In this document: positions 24,252-33,014 of the stretch, piece by piece | Numbering within the stretch: the stretch's first letter is position 1 | How the letters are laid out: each line of letters opens with the position of its first letter | NCBI RefSeq assembly: GCF_001463885.1 | Contig: NZ_BBWQ01000015.1 | Coordinates: forward strand, 1 to 64,000 | Length of the DNA stretch: 64,000 nucleotides | DNA from: Aureimonas altamirensis | GTDB lineage: Bacteria > Pseudomonadota > Alphaproteobacteria > Rhizobiales > Rhizobiaceae | Reading direction: 5' to 3' | The notes under the pieces: model-generated | Seen by the model: the letters and a program-made list of their open reading frames with translations, nothing else | Told to the model about the DNA's origin: nothing | Databases searched by the model: none | Program-made: the position numbers and the translations under genes

Positions 24252-25567
24252 TGCCATCGCCGGCCGATGTGCGGTCCTCTCCGAACCGTTCGGACCAGTA
24301 TGACGTGATCATCGTGGGCGGCGGCATCGTCGGAACGGCGATCGGCTACCTACTGGCGACGCGCGGTCTGCATGTGGCCGTCCTTGAGAAAGGGTTCGTT
24401 GCCGGCGAGCAGTCCAGCCAGAACAATGGGTGGGTCCGACAGCAGGGTCGCGACCTGCGGGAGCTGCCCCTGGCCGTGGAAAGCCTCAGGCTGTGGCGCG
24501 GGCTTTCGAAGGCACTGGGGCGCGATGTCGGTTATCGCCAGTGCGGCAGCCTCTATCTGCTCGATACGGATGAAGACCACGCGCATTACGCAGGGTGGAT
24601 CGAGGCTGCGAAAGGCTTCGACCTCGATACCCGATTGCTGCAGTCCGATGCGGTGGCGGCTCTGGCGCCGTCTCTCGGACGTCGTTGGAAGCATGGCCTC
24701 TACACGGCCAGCGACGGCAAGGCAGAACCCGAGATCGCGGCGCCTGCGCTGGCAGAGGGCATCCAGGACCTTGGAGGCCACATCGTCCAGAAATGCTGCG
24801 TCCACGCGATCGATGTGCAGGCTGGACGCGTCCATGGGGTGCAGACCGAAAGCGGCATCATCCGGGCCGGCGCCGTTGTCGTTGCCGGCGGCGTCTGGTC
24901 GAGCCGTCTGCTCCGAGGCGCGGGGATACGGCTGCCGCAGTTGAAGGTGCGCATCTCCGCCATGCGATTATCGGGCGTGGACGGCCCTTCGCCTTGCGTC
25001 TGGGCGCCCGGCATCTCCATGCGCAAGCGGCTGGACGGCGGCTACACCGTGACCCAAGGCAGCAAGATCATCGCCGATCTGGGGCTGGATTCCTTTCGGT
25101 ACGCCCGCGACTTCCTGCCGGCCGTGCGTGCCGGGTGGAACGATCTTCATGTCCGCCTCAACGGGCGCTTTGTCGAAGATTTCAGACAGAGCCGCGCCCT
25201 CGTTACACCCGGTCCGATGGGACAGGACATGCGCGAACTCAAGGCAGCTCCCGACCATGCCATTCTCGACCGGCTGCACCGCGACGTCGTTCGCGAAATG
25301 CCGGTCTTCGCCAAGGCCGACATCCTGGAGCGGTGGGCAGGCTACATCGATGCCACGCCCGATGGTGTACCCGTCATCGACCGGGTCGACCAGGTTGCCG
25401 GCCTGTTCGTGGCAACCGGATTTTCCGGCCATGGCTTCGGCTTGTCCATGGGAGCGGCCTCGCTTCTGTCGCGGATGGTCATTGGCGACGATCCGCCTGT
25501 CGATCCCGCCCCTTACAGGCTATCCCGGTTCGGGGTCGGCGAGCGGCACGAGGTCGGCAGGATATGA
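24251..25567 (+). CDS. FAD-dependent amino-acid-oxidase-type oxidoreductase (2)
   Basis: A 438-residue DAO-family enzyme with the FAD motif VIIVGGGIVGTAIGYLL (about residues 19-35) and the subgroup signature EQSSQNNGWVRQQGRDLRELP. The signature and the C-terminal TGFSGHGFGLSMG are shared with the next gene, so the two are tandem paralogues; overall they remain clearly different proteins. Starts at ATG 24251, overlapping the previous stop; GTG 24248 is an alternative. The substrate is likely an amino acid or secondary amine. Confidence 0.87.
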   Translation: MPSPADVRSSPNRSDQYDVIIVGGGIVGTAIGYLLATRGLHVAVLEKGFVAGEQSSQNNGWVRQQGRDLRELPLAVESLRLWRGLSKALGRDVGYRQCGSLYLLDTDEDHAHYAGWIEAAKGFDLDTRLLQSDAVAALAPSLGRRWKHGLYTASDGKAEPEIAAPALAEGIQDLGGHIVQKCCVHAIDVQAGRVHGVQTESGIIRAGAVVVAGGVWSSRLLRGAGIRLPQLKVRISAMRLSGVDGPSPCVWAPGISMRKRLDGGYTVTQGSKIIADLGLDSFRYARDFLPAVRAGWNDLHVRLNGRFVEDFRQSRALVTPGPMGQDMRELKAAPDHAILDRLHRDVVREMPVFAKADILERWAGYIDATPDGVPVIDRVDQVAGLFVATGFSGHGFGLSMGAASLLSRMVIGDDPPVDPAPYRLSRFGVGERHEVGRI

Positions 25568-25632
25568 TTGCGCCCTGTTAACGACTCTCGCCTTATGCGA
25601 TCCCACCCAGACCTCTTGCGGAAACAGAACCG

Positions 25633-26925
25633 ATGGTGCCTCCCGTTCGACACGTCAGCAGCAGCAGTGTCATCCCCGCGTCGGCCGATGTGGTCATTAT
25701 CGGAGGAGGGCTCATCGGACTGACGACGGCCATGTTCCTGGCCGAGGCCGGGCAAACATGCGTGGTCTTCGAGAAGGGCCGCGTCGGGGCCGAGCAATCC
25801 GGGCGCAATGCCGGCTGGGTGCGCCAGCAGGGCCGCGATGTGCGGGAGGTTCCGCTTTCGATCGAAAGCCTCCGCCTCTGGGGAGAGACCAGCCGGAAAC
25901 TGTCCAATGCTACGGGCTTTGCGGTGTGCGGCTCGCTCTATGGCTTCCGCAACGATGCGGAACTTCAGGCCTACGCGCCCTGGATGGCGAGGGCACGGGA
26001 ATGCGGGCTTGCTTTCGAGGTGCTCGGCGCCGACGGAGTGCGCAGGATCGCCCCCGGGCTGGAGAGGGAGTTTCCCATTGGCCTGTTCACGCCATCCGAC
26101 GGGCGGGCAGAGCCCGAGCTTGCCGCCCCGGCAATTGCCGAACATATCCAGAGTCTGGGCGTCCGGGTCGTGCAGGGCTGCGCCGTAAAGGGCATCGAGC
26201 GCAGCGCCGGCGCCGTGTCCGCAGTTGTCACCGAGCGCGGCAGCGTCGCCTGCAGCCGCGTGGTCGTGGCGGCCGGCGCCTGGTCGTCGCTGCTGTTGCG
26301 CTCTCTCGGCATTCGCCTGCCGCAGCTCAAGGCGATGGTATCCATGGCCAAGACGCAGCCATTTCCGGCTGGCCATCAGTCGTCGATATGGGTGGAGGGA
26401 TTATCCAGTCGCCGCTGCGCGGACGGACGCCTGTCCATCGAGCATGGCGGGCGCTACGTCGCCGACATCGTGCCCGACAGCTTCCGCTACCTGCGCGATT
26501 TCCTGCCTGTCATCCGCGAGCAGGGGAAGGACATGAAGCTCAGGCTCGGACGCCGGATGCTGACCGAGCTCGGCTACGAGCGGTGGTGGCGGCGGGGCGG
26601 TGCGACACCGTTCGAGCGTGAGCGCGTCCTCGATCCATCGCCGGTGGCGATCGTGGATGCGGTCGGACCAACCCTGTCCCGGGTGATGGAGGGGTATGAC
26701 CAGGTGCGCTATACGGATCGCTGGGCCGGTTACGTCGATGTGCTGCCCGACGCGGTTCCGGTTATTTCCCACGCTGCCGCCGTGCCCGGCCTGACGGTCT
26801 CGACCGGGTATTCCGGCCATGGATTCGGCCTGAGCTTCGGCGGCGGGCGATTGACGGCCGATCTCGTGCTTGGACGCACGCCCATCGTCGACCCCTCGGA
26901 CTTGTCGTTGAGCCGGTTTTCCTGA
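25633..26925 (+). CDS. FAD-dependent amino-acid-oxidase-type oxidoreductase (3)
   Basis: A 430-residue paralogue of the preceding gene: VVIIGGGLIGLTTAMFL near residue 20, EQSGRNAGWVRQQGRDVREVP, and a C-terminal STGYSGHGFGLSFGGG that closes the FAD site. Separated by 65 nt from the previous stop. Keeping two diverged copies side by side suggests different substrates or stereochemistry, or a two-subunit enzyme. A 175-nt gap follows before the substrate-binding protein and probably holds that gene's promoter. Confidence 0.87.
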   Translation: MVPPVRHVSSSSVIPASADVVIIGGGLIGLTTAMFLAEAGQTCVVFEKGRVGAEQSGRNAGWVRQQGRDVREVPLSIESLRLWGETSRKLSNATGFAVCGSLYGFRNDAELQAYAPWMARARECGLAFEVLGADGVRRIAPGLEREFPIGLFTPSDGRAEPELAAPAIAEHIQSLGVRVVQGCAVKGIERSAGAVSAVVTERGSVACSRVVVAAGAWSSLLLRSLGIRLPQLKAMVSMAKTQPFPAGHQSSIWVEGLSSRRCADGRLSIEHGGRYVADIVPDSFRYLRDFLPVIREQGKDMKLRLGRRMLTELGYERWWRRGGATPFERERVLDPSPVAIVDAVGPTLSRVMEGYDQVRYTDRWAGYVDVLPDAVPVISHAAAVPGLTVSTGYSGHGFGLSFGGGRLTADLVLGRTPIVDPSDLSLSRFS

Positions 26926-27100
26926 CGCTTTGGCCGCGATCCGTCGGCGGCCTGAGGAAATATGCAGGAAACGTCAAAATCGGCATCGTTATCGCGTCAA
27001 AACCCAGCTAACCAGTAGTGCAATGCGGTAACCAGGCAGCGCGCCGCCCTAGGCTGACAGTTGCAACACCGCTTGCTGGACCGATGGAAAGGGGAAAAAC

Positions 27101-28666
27101 ATGAAGAATGATGTCCTAACCGACGCGCTGGGTCTTTCTCGACGCGCGCTCCTTCTCGGCTCGGCCGGCATGCTTGCCGTTGGCGCTTTGGGCGGACGCG
27201 CGAGAGCGCAGGAGATGACCCCCAAGCGGGGCGGTCACCTGGTCTTCGGGCTCGATACCGCCTCGAGTTCCGACAGCATCGACCCGGCATTCTACACCGA
27301 GTCCTACATGTATACGGTGGGCTTCCAACTGTTCAACACGCTGGTGGAGATCGGCGAGTCGAGCGAACTCGTGCCCTCGCTCGCCGAATCCTGGGAGCCG
27401 ACACGCCCCGACGGGTCCGAATGGCGCTTCAAGATCCGCAAGGGCGTGCAGTTCCACAACGGCAAGGAACTCGACGCGAACGATGTGATCTACTCCATCA
27501 ACCATCATCGCGGGCCGGACTCCAAGTCCGGCGCCAAGGGGAGCCTGGAGGCGATCACCGAAATCAAGGCCACCGGGCCGATGGAGGTGACGATCACGCT
27601 GGTGGGCGGCAATGCCGATTTCCCCTATACGCTGACCGACTATCATCTCGGGATCGGCCCCGACGGCGGCGACTTCACCAAGGGTATCGGGACGGGCGCC
27701 TATACGCTCGAAACATTCCAGCCGGGTGTCCGCGCGCTGACCAAACGGTTCGAGAACCACTGGAACCCGGACCGCGGTTTCGTCGACTCGTGCGAAACGC
27801 TGGCCATGAGCGATCCGACCGCCCGCATGGCGGCATTGGTGAGTGGCCAGGTTCACATCATCAATCGCGTCGATCCGAAGATGGCCGGCCGCCTTGCGTC
27901 GATGTCGGGCGTGAAAGTCTTCAGCACGCCGGCCAACACGATGTATTGCTTCCCGATGCGTTGCGACATGGCGCCATTCGACAATGTCGACATGCGCCAG
28001 GCCATGAAGCACGCCATCGATCGCGAGATTATCCTGAAGAACGGCTATGGCGGCGCGGGCATTGTCGGAAACGACACGCCCATCCCGAATTGGAGCCCCT
28101 ATTATTCCGCCGATGTGCCGAAGAACAGCTACGACCCCGACAAAGCCCGGTCCCTTATCCAGAAGGCGGGCTTCAGCGGGCCCATCGAGCTGTCCGTTTC
28201 CGATAACGGGTTTCCGGGCTCCGTCGACGCGGCGCAGCTTTTCCGCAATTCGGCTTCGGCCGCCGGCATCGACATCACCGTCAACCGCGTTCCCTCCGAT
28301 GGATACTGGGACGAGGTGTGGATGAAGAAGCCCTTCTGCGCGTCGAACTGGTCTGTCCGTCCGACCGTGGATGCCATGCTGTCGCTCATTCTGCAGACCG
28401 GCGCACCCTGGAACGAAACCTACTGGAGTAATCCGGCCTTCGACCAGCTCATCATCAGCGCGCGTGCCGAGCTGGACGAGACGAAGCGCAAGGCGATCTA
28501 TCACGACGCGCAGGTTATTCTGGCGCAGGAGGCCGGCGAGCTGATCCCGATTTTCGTGGACCAGCAGAATGCCAGCACCGACCGCATCCAGGGCATCAAG
28601 GGCATCCCGGGCGGCGGCGACATGGGCGGCTATCGCCTGTCCGAGAAGGTCTGGTTCGAAAGCTGA
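27101..28666 (+). CDS. ABC transporter substrate-binding protein, peptide/nickel family 5, Tat-exported
   Basis: Periplasmic solute receptor of 521 residues. The N-terminus has a twin-arginine motif, SRRALLLGSAG (from about residue 14), and an AxA-type cleavage site at about RARAQE. The SBP-family-5 core follows (SLAESWEPTRPDGSEWRFKI, then FHNGKELDANDVIYS). Family members bind di-/oligopeptides, opines, nickel-chelates or sugars. No permease is adjacent; the matching permeases and ATPase genes lie 4.3 kb away on the other strand (33015-36480), so the transporter is split across the locus. GGAAAGGGG precedes the ATG. Confidence 0.9.
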   Translation: MKNDVLTDALGLSRRALLLGSAGMLAVGALGGRARAQEMTPKRGGHLVFGLDTASSSDSIDPAFYTESYMYTVGFQLFNTLVEIGESSELVPSLAESWEPTRPDGSEWRFKIRKGVQFHNGKELDANDVIYSINHHRGPDSKSGAKGSLEAITEIKATGPMEVTITLVGGNADFPYTLTDYHLGIGPDGGDFTKGIGTGAYTLETFQPGVRALTKRFENHWNPDRGFVDSCETLAMSDPTARMAALVSGQVHIINRVDPKMAGRLASMSGVKVFSTPANTMYCFPMRCDMAPFDNVDMRQAMKHAIDREIILKNGYGGAGIVGNDTPIPNWSPYYSADVPKNSYDPDKARSLIQKAGFSGPIELSVSDNGFPGSVDAAQLFRNSASAAGIDITVNRVPSDGYWDEVWMKKPFCASNWSVRPTVDAMLSLILQTGAPWNETYWSNPAFDQLIISARAELDETKRKAIYHDAQVILAQEAGELIPIFVDQQNASTDRIQGIKGIPGGGDMGGYRLSEKVWFES

Positions 28667-28737
28667 TGTCGCCGGCGGGCCGCCCGGTGCGGCCCGCTGC
28701 GCCCGCCACCCCGGAAATGCGTCTGAGAGGCATGGCA

Positions 28738-29931
28738 ATGCTTGCAAACGATATTGGCCCCGAGATCGATACCGCCGCCGGCCGGATCGAAGAGAAGCTG
28801 GTGGCCATCCGGCGCGATATCCATGCGCATCCCGAAACGGGCTTCGACACCATACGGACCAGCGCGCTGGTGGCCGACCAGTTGAAGGCCGCCGGCATCG
28901 ACGTCGTCTCGGGCGTCGGCCGTACGGGTGTAGTGGGAACCATCGAAACCGGACGGCCAGGCCCGACCGTGCTTCTGCGCGCGGATATGGACGCGCTTCC
29001 CATCCACGAGATGACCGGCCTCGACTTCGCCAGCACGGTCGACGGCAAGATGCACGCCTGCGGCCACGATCTGCACACGGCCACCCTGATCGGCGTCGGC
29101 ATCCTTCTGCGCGATCTGGCGCCGCGCCTGAACGGCACGGTCCGGCTTATGTTCCAGCCGGCGGAAGAAACGTCGGAAAGCGGCGCCAGGGCGATGATCG
29201 AGGATGGCGTCCTCGATGGCGTGGATGTGGCCCTGGGCTTCCACAACCAGCCCGATGAGGACGTCGGGACATTCAGCTACATTCCCGGTATCTCGAACGG
29301 ATCGTCCGACGAATTCAGCATCCTCGTGCGAGGGCGGTCCGGACATGCGGCGCGCCCGCATCTGGCCGCCGACCCGATCATCGCGGCGGCGACGCTGGTG
29401 CTGCAGCTTCAGACGATCGTTTCCCGCGAGGTCGACCCGATGCACCCTGCGGTGCTGACGATCGGCGGCATCAGCGGCGGCATGGCCGAAAACATCATTC
29501 CCGATACGGTGCGGTTGATCGGCACGGTCAGAACCCAGCTTCCCGCCAATCGCGATCTGATCGAAGACGCCATTCGCAGGCAGTGCGACGGTATCTCCAC
29601 GTCCATGAATGTCCGCTGCGATTTCACCATGGTGCGCGGCGTGCCTGCGATGGTTCATGATGAGAAGGTCACCACGCGCACCATGCAGGCGATTGCCGAT
29701 CATTTCGGGCAGGGCGCTATACGCAGGCGCGATGCGACGCTGGGCGCCGAGGACTTCGCGCTCATCTCCGAGCGCGTACCGACCTTCCAGCTCGGTGTGG
29801 GATCGCGGCTGCCGGGCCGCGATGACAAGCTGCATAATTCCGACTACCAGCCGGACGAGCGCTCCATCCGCAACGGGGTCGTCGGGTTGACGCTGGCCGC
29901 CTGCAGCTTCCTGTCGAGCCCGCAACTTTGA
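28738..29931 (+). CDS. M20-family amidohydrolase (hippurate/N-acyl amino acid hydrolase type)
   Basis: A cytoplasmic zinc amidohydrolase of 397 residues. Motifs: RRDIHAHPETGFDT, RADMDALPI, ACGHDLHTATL, and the catalytic glutamates in QPAEETSES. These remove acyl groups from amino acids or cleave similar amides. Several in-frame ATGs exist (28717, 28732, 28738); 28738 is chosen because GAGAGG lies 7 nt upstream. It follows the substrate-binding protein by 71 nt and probably acts on the imported compound, releasing an amino acid for the oxidases. Ends before a strong convergent hairpin. Confidence 0.88.
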   Translation: MLANDIGPEIDTAAGRIEEKLVAIRRDIHAHPETGFDTIRTSALVADQLKAAGIDVVSGVGRTGVVGTIETGRPGPTVLLRADMDALPIHEMTGLDFASTVDGKMHACGHDLHTATLIGVGILLRDLAPRLNGTVRLMFQPAEETSESGARAMIEDGVLDGVDVALGFHNQPDEDVGTFSYIPGISNGSSDEFSILVRGRSGHAARPHLAADPIIAAATLVLQLQTIVSREVDPMHPAVLTIGGISGGMAENIIPDTVRLIGTVRTQLPANRDLIEDAIRRQCDGISTSMNVRCDFTMVRGVPAMVHDEKVTTRTMQAIADHFGQGAIRRRDATLGAEDFALISERVPTFQLGVGSRLPGRDDKLHNSDYQPDERSIRNGVVGLTLAACSFLSSPQL

Positions 29932-29953
29932 CACGGCCACGCTGACAGGCTGA

Positions 29954-29978
29954 GCCGTGTTCGGCACCCGAACACGGC
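29954..29978. terminator. Bidirectional hairpin between convergent genes
   Basis: Perfect 11-bp stem GCCGTGTTCGG / CCGAACACGGC with a 3-nt loop in the 59-nt gap between the M20 gene and the methyltransferase gene. No T-run on either side, so its terminator role is inferred from position and stem strength. Confidence 0.65.
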
Positions 29979-29990
29979 CCGGGAACGTCA

Positions 29991-30887
29991 TTAACGCATC
30001 GCCTGGCGCAGGCTGTGGATGTGATGGGCGCCGACGCCGCAGCAACCGCCGATCATCGTGGCGCCGGCCTCGGCCCATTCGCAGGCGAAGCGATTGTACC
30101 GATCGTCGGTGAGGTCGGTGCGCAACTCCGTCAGGGTTTCGTTTGCCGCGCCGTCGGAGGTGGCCTCGAAGGCGTTGGCATAGACGCCCAGCTTCATGGC
30201 CGAACCGGCATCCGCAATGATTTTCGCGGCTGTTGCTACGGCACAGCCCATCACTTCCGGGCGGCTGCAATTGAACAGAAGCGCTGCCGCACCCGCCTCG
30301 ACCGCCCAGACGGCCGCGTCCCGCACGCTCTCGCCGGAGCGCAGCGTGGGCTCTTCCGCTTCGGCCCCGGGGCCATCGGACAGGGTGAACGAGATCCAGA
30401 ACGGTTTGCCGGTGGCGGCGACGGCGGTGCTGACGGCGCGTCCTTCCGCGATCAGGCTGAGCGTTTCTCCAAGCCAGACATCGACGTAAGGATCGAGATT
30501 GTCGACGAGGACGGATAGATAGTCCTGCACGTCGTCTTGCCTGAACAGTTCGGGCTCGTAGGAGCCGAAGATCGGCGGGAGAGAGCCGGCAACGACGATC
30601 TTGCGGCCGGCAGCGTCGGCGGCCTCGCGCGCAAGCCGGCCGGACAGCGCGATCAGCTCCGCGCCCTCGCGGCGAAATCTTTCTTCGCCGATATGAAACG
30701 GCACAAGGGCGTAACTGTTGGTCGTGACGACATCGGCGCCGGCGTCGATGAAGGCCGTATGCGCGTTTCTGACGATGTCCGGGCTTTCGATCAGGGCCAG
30801 CGCCGACCATTCGGGCTGGCGCAGCCGAGCGCCGAGCCGTTGAAGTTCGCGGCTCATGCCACCGTCGAGGATCGTCACTTCAGTCAT
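29991..30887 (-). CDS. Homocysteine S-methyltransferase family protein
   Basis: Zinc-dependent methyltransferase fold, 298 residues. Visible: ILDGGMSREL at the start, TTNSYALVP, and the zinc cysteines in FNCSRPEVMG and GGCCGV near the end. Members transfer methyl groups from S-methylmethionine, betaine or similar donors to homocysteine, forming methionine. Start chosen at ATG 30887 with GGAG 6 nt upstream; ATG 30899 would add four residues. It stands 111 nt downstream of the PLP lyase on the same strand, so methyl transfer and sulfur amino acid cleavage may be linked. Confidence 0.88.
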   Translation of the reverse strand: MTEVTILDGGMSRELQRLGARLRQPEWSALALIESPDIVRNAHTAFIDAGADVVTTNSYALVPFHIGEERFRREGAELIALSGRLAREAADAAGRKIVVAGSLPPIFGSYEPELFRQDDVQDYLSVLVDNLDPYVDVWLGETLSLIAEGRAVSTAVAATGKPFWISFTLSDGPGAEAEEPTLRSGESVRDAAVWAVEAGAAALLFNCSRPEVMGCAVATAAKIIADAGSAMKLGVYANAFEATSDGAANETLTELRTDLTDDRYNRFACEWAEAGATMIGGCCGVGAHHIHSLRQAMR

Positions 30888-30998
30888 CGCATGCTCCATG
30901 CTGTTTTGTCCGCGCTGGGCGCTGGTGGTCCATCGATCGAATGCGGCCCGTGGCGGACATCCCCATAACCCTGGATGATCGCCGTGGCGAGGCTGGCG

Positions 30999-32258
30999 TC
31001 ATCGGCCGGTGAGTGCCTGGCCGAGGTCGGCGACCAGGTCCTGCGGGGCTTCCAGTCCGATCGACAGTCGAAAGATGCCGTCCCCCGCGAACGCGCGGTA
31101 AGCCTCGCGCTGTTTGCCCTCCAGCCGATAGGTCGATTGCATCATCTCTTCCGTGTCGAGAAGCACGACGATGCTGCGCTGATGGCCGAGCGAGAAGGCG
31201 TAATGAATGACCTTCAGCCGGTCCGAGAGCTGCAACGCCGTGGCGCGGGGATCGCGGACCTGAAAGGAGATCATGCCGCCGCCCACATCCATCTGCCGCT
31301 TGGCCAGCGCATGCTGCGGATGGGATTCCAGCCCGGGATAGATGACGCGTGTCACGTCGGGATGCGAGGCGAGCGCCCGGGCGACGATGAGCGTGCTGTC
31401 CGAGATGGTCTTCATCCTGGGATAGAGGGAATCGATACCGCGCATGATCAGCCAGGCATTCTGCGCCGACAGCGAGGCGCCGAGATAGACGCCCGCGCGG
31501 GCGCGAATCCGGGCAATCAGATGCTTGCTGCCACAGACCACGCCGCCGAGCGCATCGCCGTGTCCGTTGATGAACTTCGTCAGCGAGTGCATGACCAGAT
31601 CGGCGCCGAACTCGGCCGGACGCGTGGCGACGGGCGTCGCGAAGGTGGAGTCCACGGAAACGAGCGCGCCATGTGCATGGGCGAGCCTGGTGACGAAGGC
31701 GAGGTCGGTGATGCGCAGGATCGGATTGCAGGGCGTTTCACAATGAACGACCCTGGTATTGGGACGAAACGCCGCCGCGACCGCCTCATGATCCGACATG
31801 TCGACGGCTGTCACTTCGATGCCGTAGTCGGGAAGAATGCGTCTCGCAAGTTCGTTGGCACCGGCATAGCAGACGTCGCTGACGATCAGGTGGTCGCCGC
31901 TTTTCAGGAAGGTGAAGAATATCGCCGCAATGGCGGCGATGCCCGTTGCCGTGGCAAGGGATTCTTCCGTTCCCTCGATAGCGGCCATGCGGTTTTCGAG
32001 CTGGCGTACGGTCGGATTGGTCCATCGTGCGTAGAGAAATGGAAGATCCGCGAGGTCTTCGACGCCATCGGCGGAGAAGGCGCCGTCGCCCGGCGTCAGC
32101 ACGTTGTTCACCGACATCGAGATGTTCGGTGCGATTGCCCTGGTGAACGGATCGGCCGTCAGCCCGCCATCGAGCGCCAGCGTTTGCCCGTGCAGGGGGC
32201 GAACCTGTCCCGTATCGGAGCCAGGCACCACAGCGGCACGGGATAATCGTTCAGACAT
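30999..32258 (-). CDS. Cys/Met-metabolism PLP enzyme (cystathionine/methionine gamma-lyase family)
   Basis: A 419-residue fold-type-I PLP enzyme. YARWTNPTVRQLE (near residue 76) and the PLP lysine in HSLTKFINGHGDALGG (near residue 215) are family hallmarks. Members include methionine gamma-lyase, cystathionine beta- and gamma-lyases and gamma-synthase; they cannot be separated here by eye. Divergent from an Lrp regulator with a 283-nt intergenic region, the usual arrangement for Lrp-type control of an amino acid catabolic gene. The start ATG 32258 begins MSERLSRAAVVPGS. Confidence 0.87.
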   Translation of the reverse strand: MSERLSRAAVVPGSDTGQVRPLHGQTLALDGGLTADPFTRAIAPNISMSVNNVLTPGDGAFSADGVEDLADLPFLYARWTNPTVRQLENRMAAIEGTEESLATATGIAAIAAIFFTFLKSGDHLIVSDVCYAGANELARRILPDYGIEVTAVDMSDHEAVAAAFRPNTRVVHCETPCNPILRITDLAFVTRLAHAHGALVSVDSTFATPVATRPAEFGADLVMHSLTKFINGHGDALGGVVCGSKHLIARIRARAGVYLGASLSAQNAWLIMRGIDSLYPRMKTISDSTLIVARALASHPDVTRVIYPGLESHPQHALAKRQMDVGGGMISFQVRDPRATALQLSDRLKVIHYAFSLGHQRSIVVLLDTEEMMQSTYRLEGKQREAYRAFAGDGIFRLSIGLEAPQDLVADLGQALTGR

Positions 32259-32541
32259 GACTTGCCCTTCAAGCAGGTTTGCGCGTCGAACCTAGCCGAG
32301 GCAGACGAAGGATCTTCGGCCAATTGGGCACGTGTGACGGAGAAAAAACCTTTGCGCGGCGGCAGGCATGCGGGTTGGCGGCACGCAAACCGGCTCGCGG
32401 TTCCGGCAAGCGCCCACACCGTTCGGGGCCGCCAGAGCCGGGCAGTGTCCTTGAGAGGGAATCCGCGGCACATGGCACCGCGATGCGGGACGGCCGCATG
32501 CTTTGCCGTTATCGTGACGAATACAAGCCATGGAGATGCCG

Positions 32542-33012
32542 ATGACGGAGCAACTGGACAAATTCGATCGGGAGATCCTGAGGATCGTTCAGAAGGACTG
32601 CCAGCTCAAGGCCGAGGCGATTGCCGACATGGTCGGCCTTTCTCCTTCTGCCATTCAACGCCGGCTCAAGCGTATGCGGCAGGCGGGCATCATCGCCGCA
32701 GAGGTTGCGGTGGTCGACCGCAAGGCCATCGGCAAGTTCATGACCTTCATCACCGGCATGGAAATCGAGCGGGAGAACTATGATGCGCTCTCCAGATTCC
32801 GGCTCTGGGCCGACCGGCAGGCCCATATCCAGCAGGTCTATTACGTCACGGGCACTTTCGATCTGATCGCCATCATCACCGCAGAAGATGTCATGCAGTA
32901 TGACGCCATCGCGGCCCATATCATGGCCGAGAACCCCCAGATCAAGCGCATGCACACCAATGTCGTCCTGAAGGAGCTGAAGGTCGGCCTGTTCGTACCC
33001 GTACCGGACTGA
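32542..33012 (+). CDS. Lrp/AsnC family transcriptional regulator
   Basis: A 156-residue regulator with an N-terminal helix-turn-helix (AEAIADMVGLSPSAIQRRLKRM) and a RAM domain. Start chosen at ATG 32542 because GGAG lies 6 nt upstream; ATG 32530 is in frame and would add four residues. It diverges from the PLP lyase and ends 2 nt before the ATPase stop on the other strand. As the only regulator between 23 and 36.5 kb it is the best candidate to control the locus in response to an amino acid. Confidence 0.92.
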   Translation: MTEQLDKFDREILRIVQKDCQLKAEAIADMVGLSPSAIQRRLKRMRQAGIIAAEVAVVDRKAIGKFMTFITGMEIERENYDALSRFRLWADRQAHIQQVYYVTGTFDLIAIITAEDVMQYDAIAAHIMAENPQIKRMHTNVVLKELKVGLFVPVPD

Positions 33013-33014
33013 TC

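Noticed and set aside
25128-26621. Long plus-strand frame of 497 codons across two oxidase genes
   Set aside because: It is a shifted frame of the two real flavoprotein genes, rich in Arg/Pro/Ser with no domain; an artefact of high GC.
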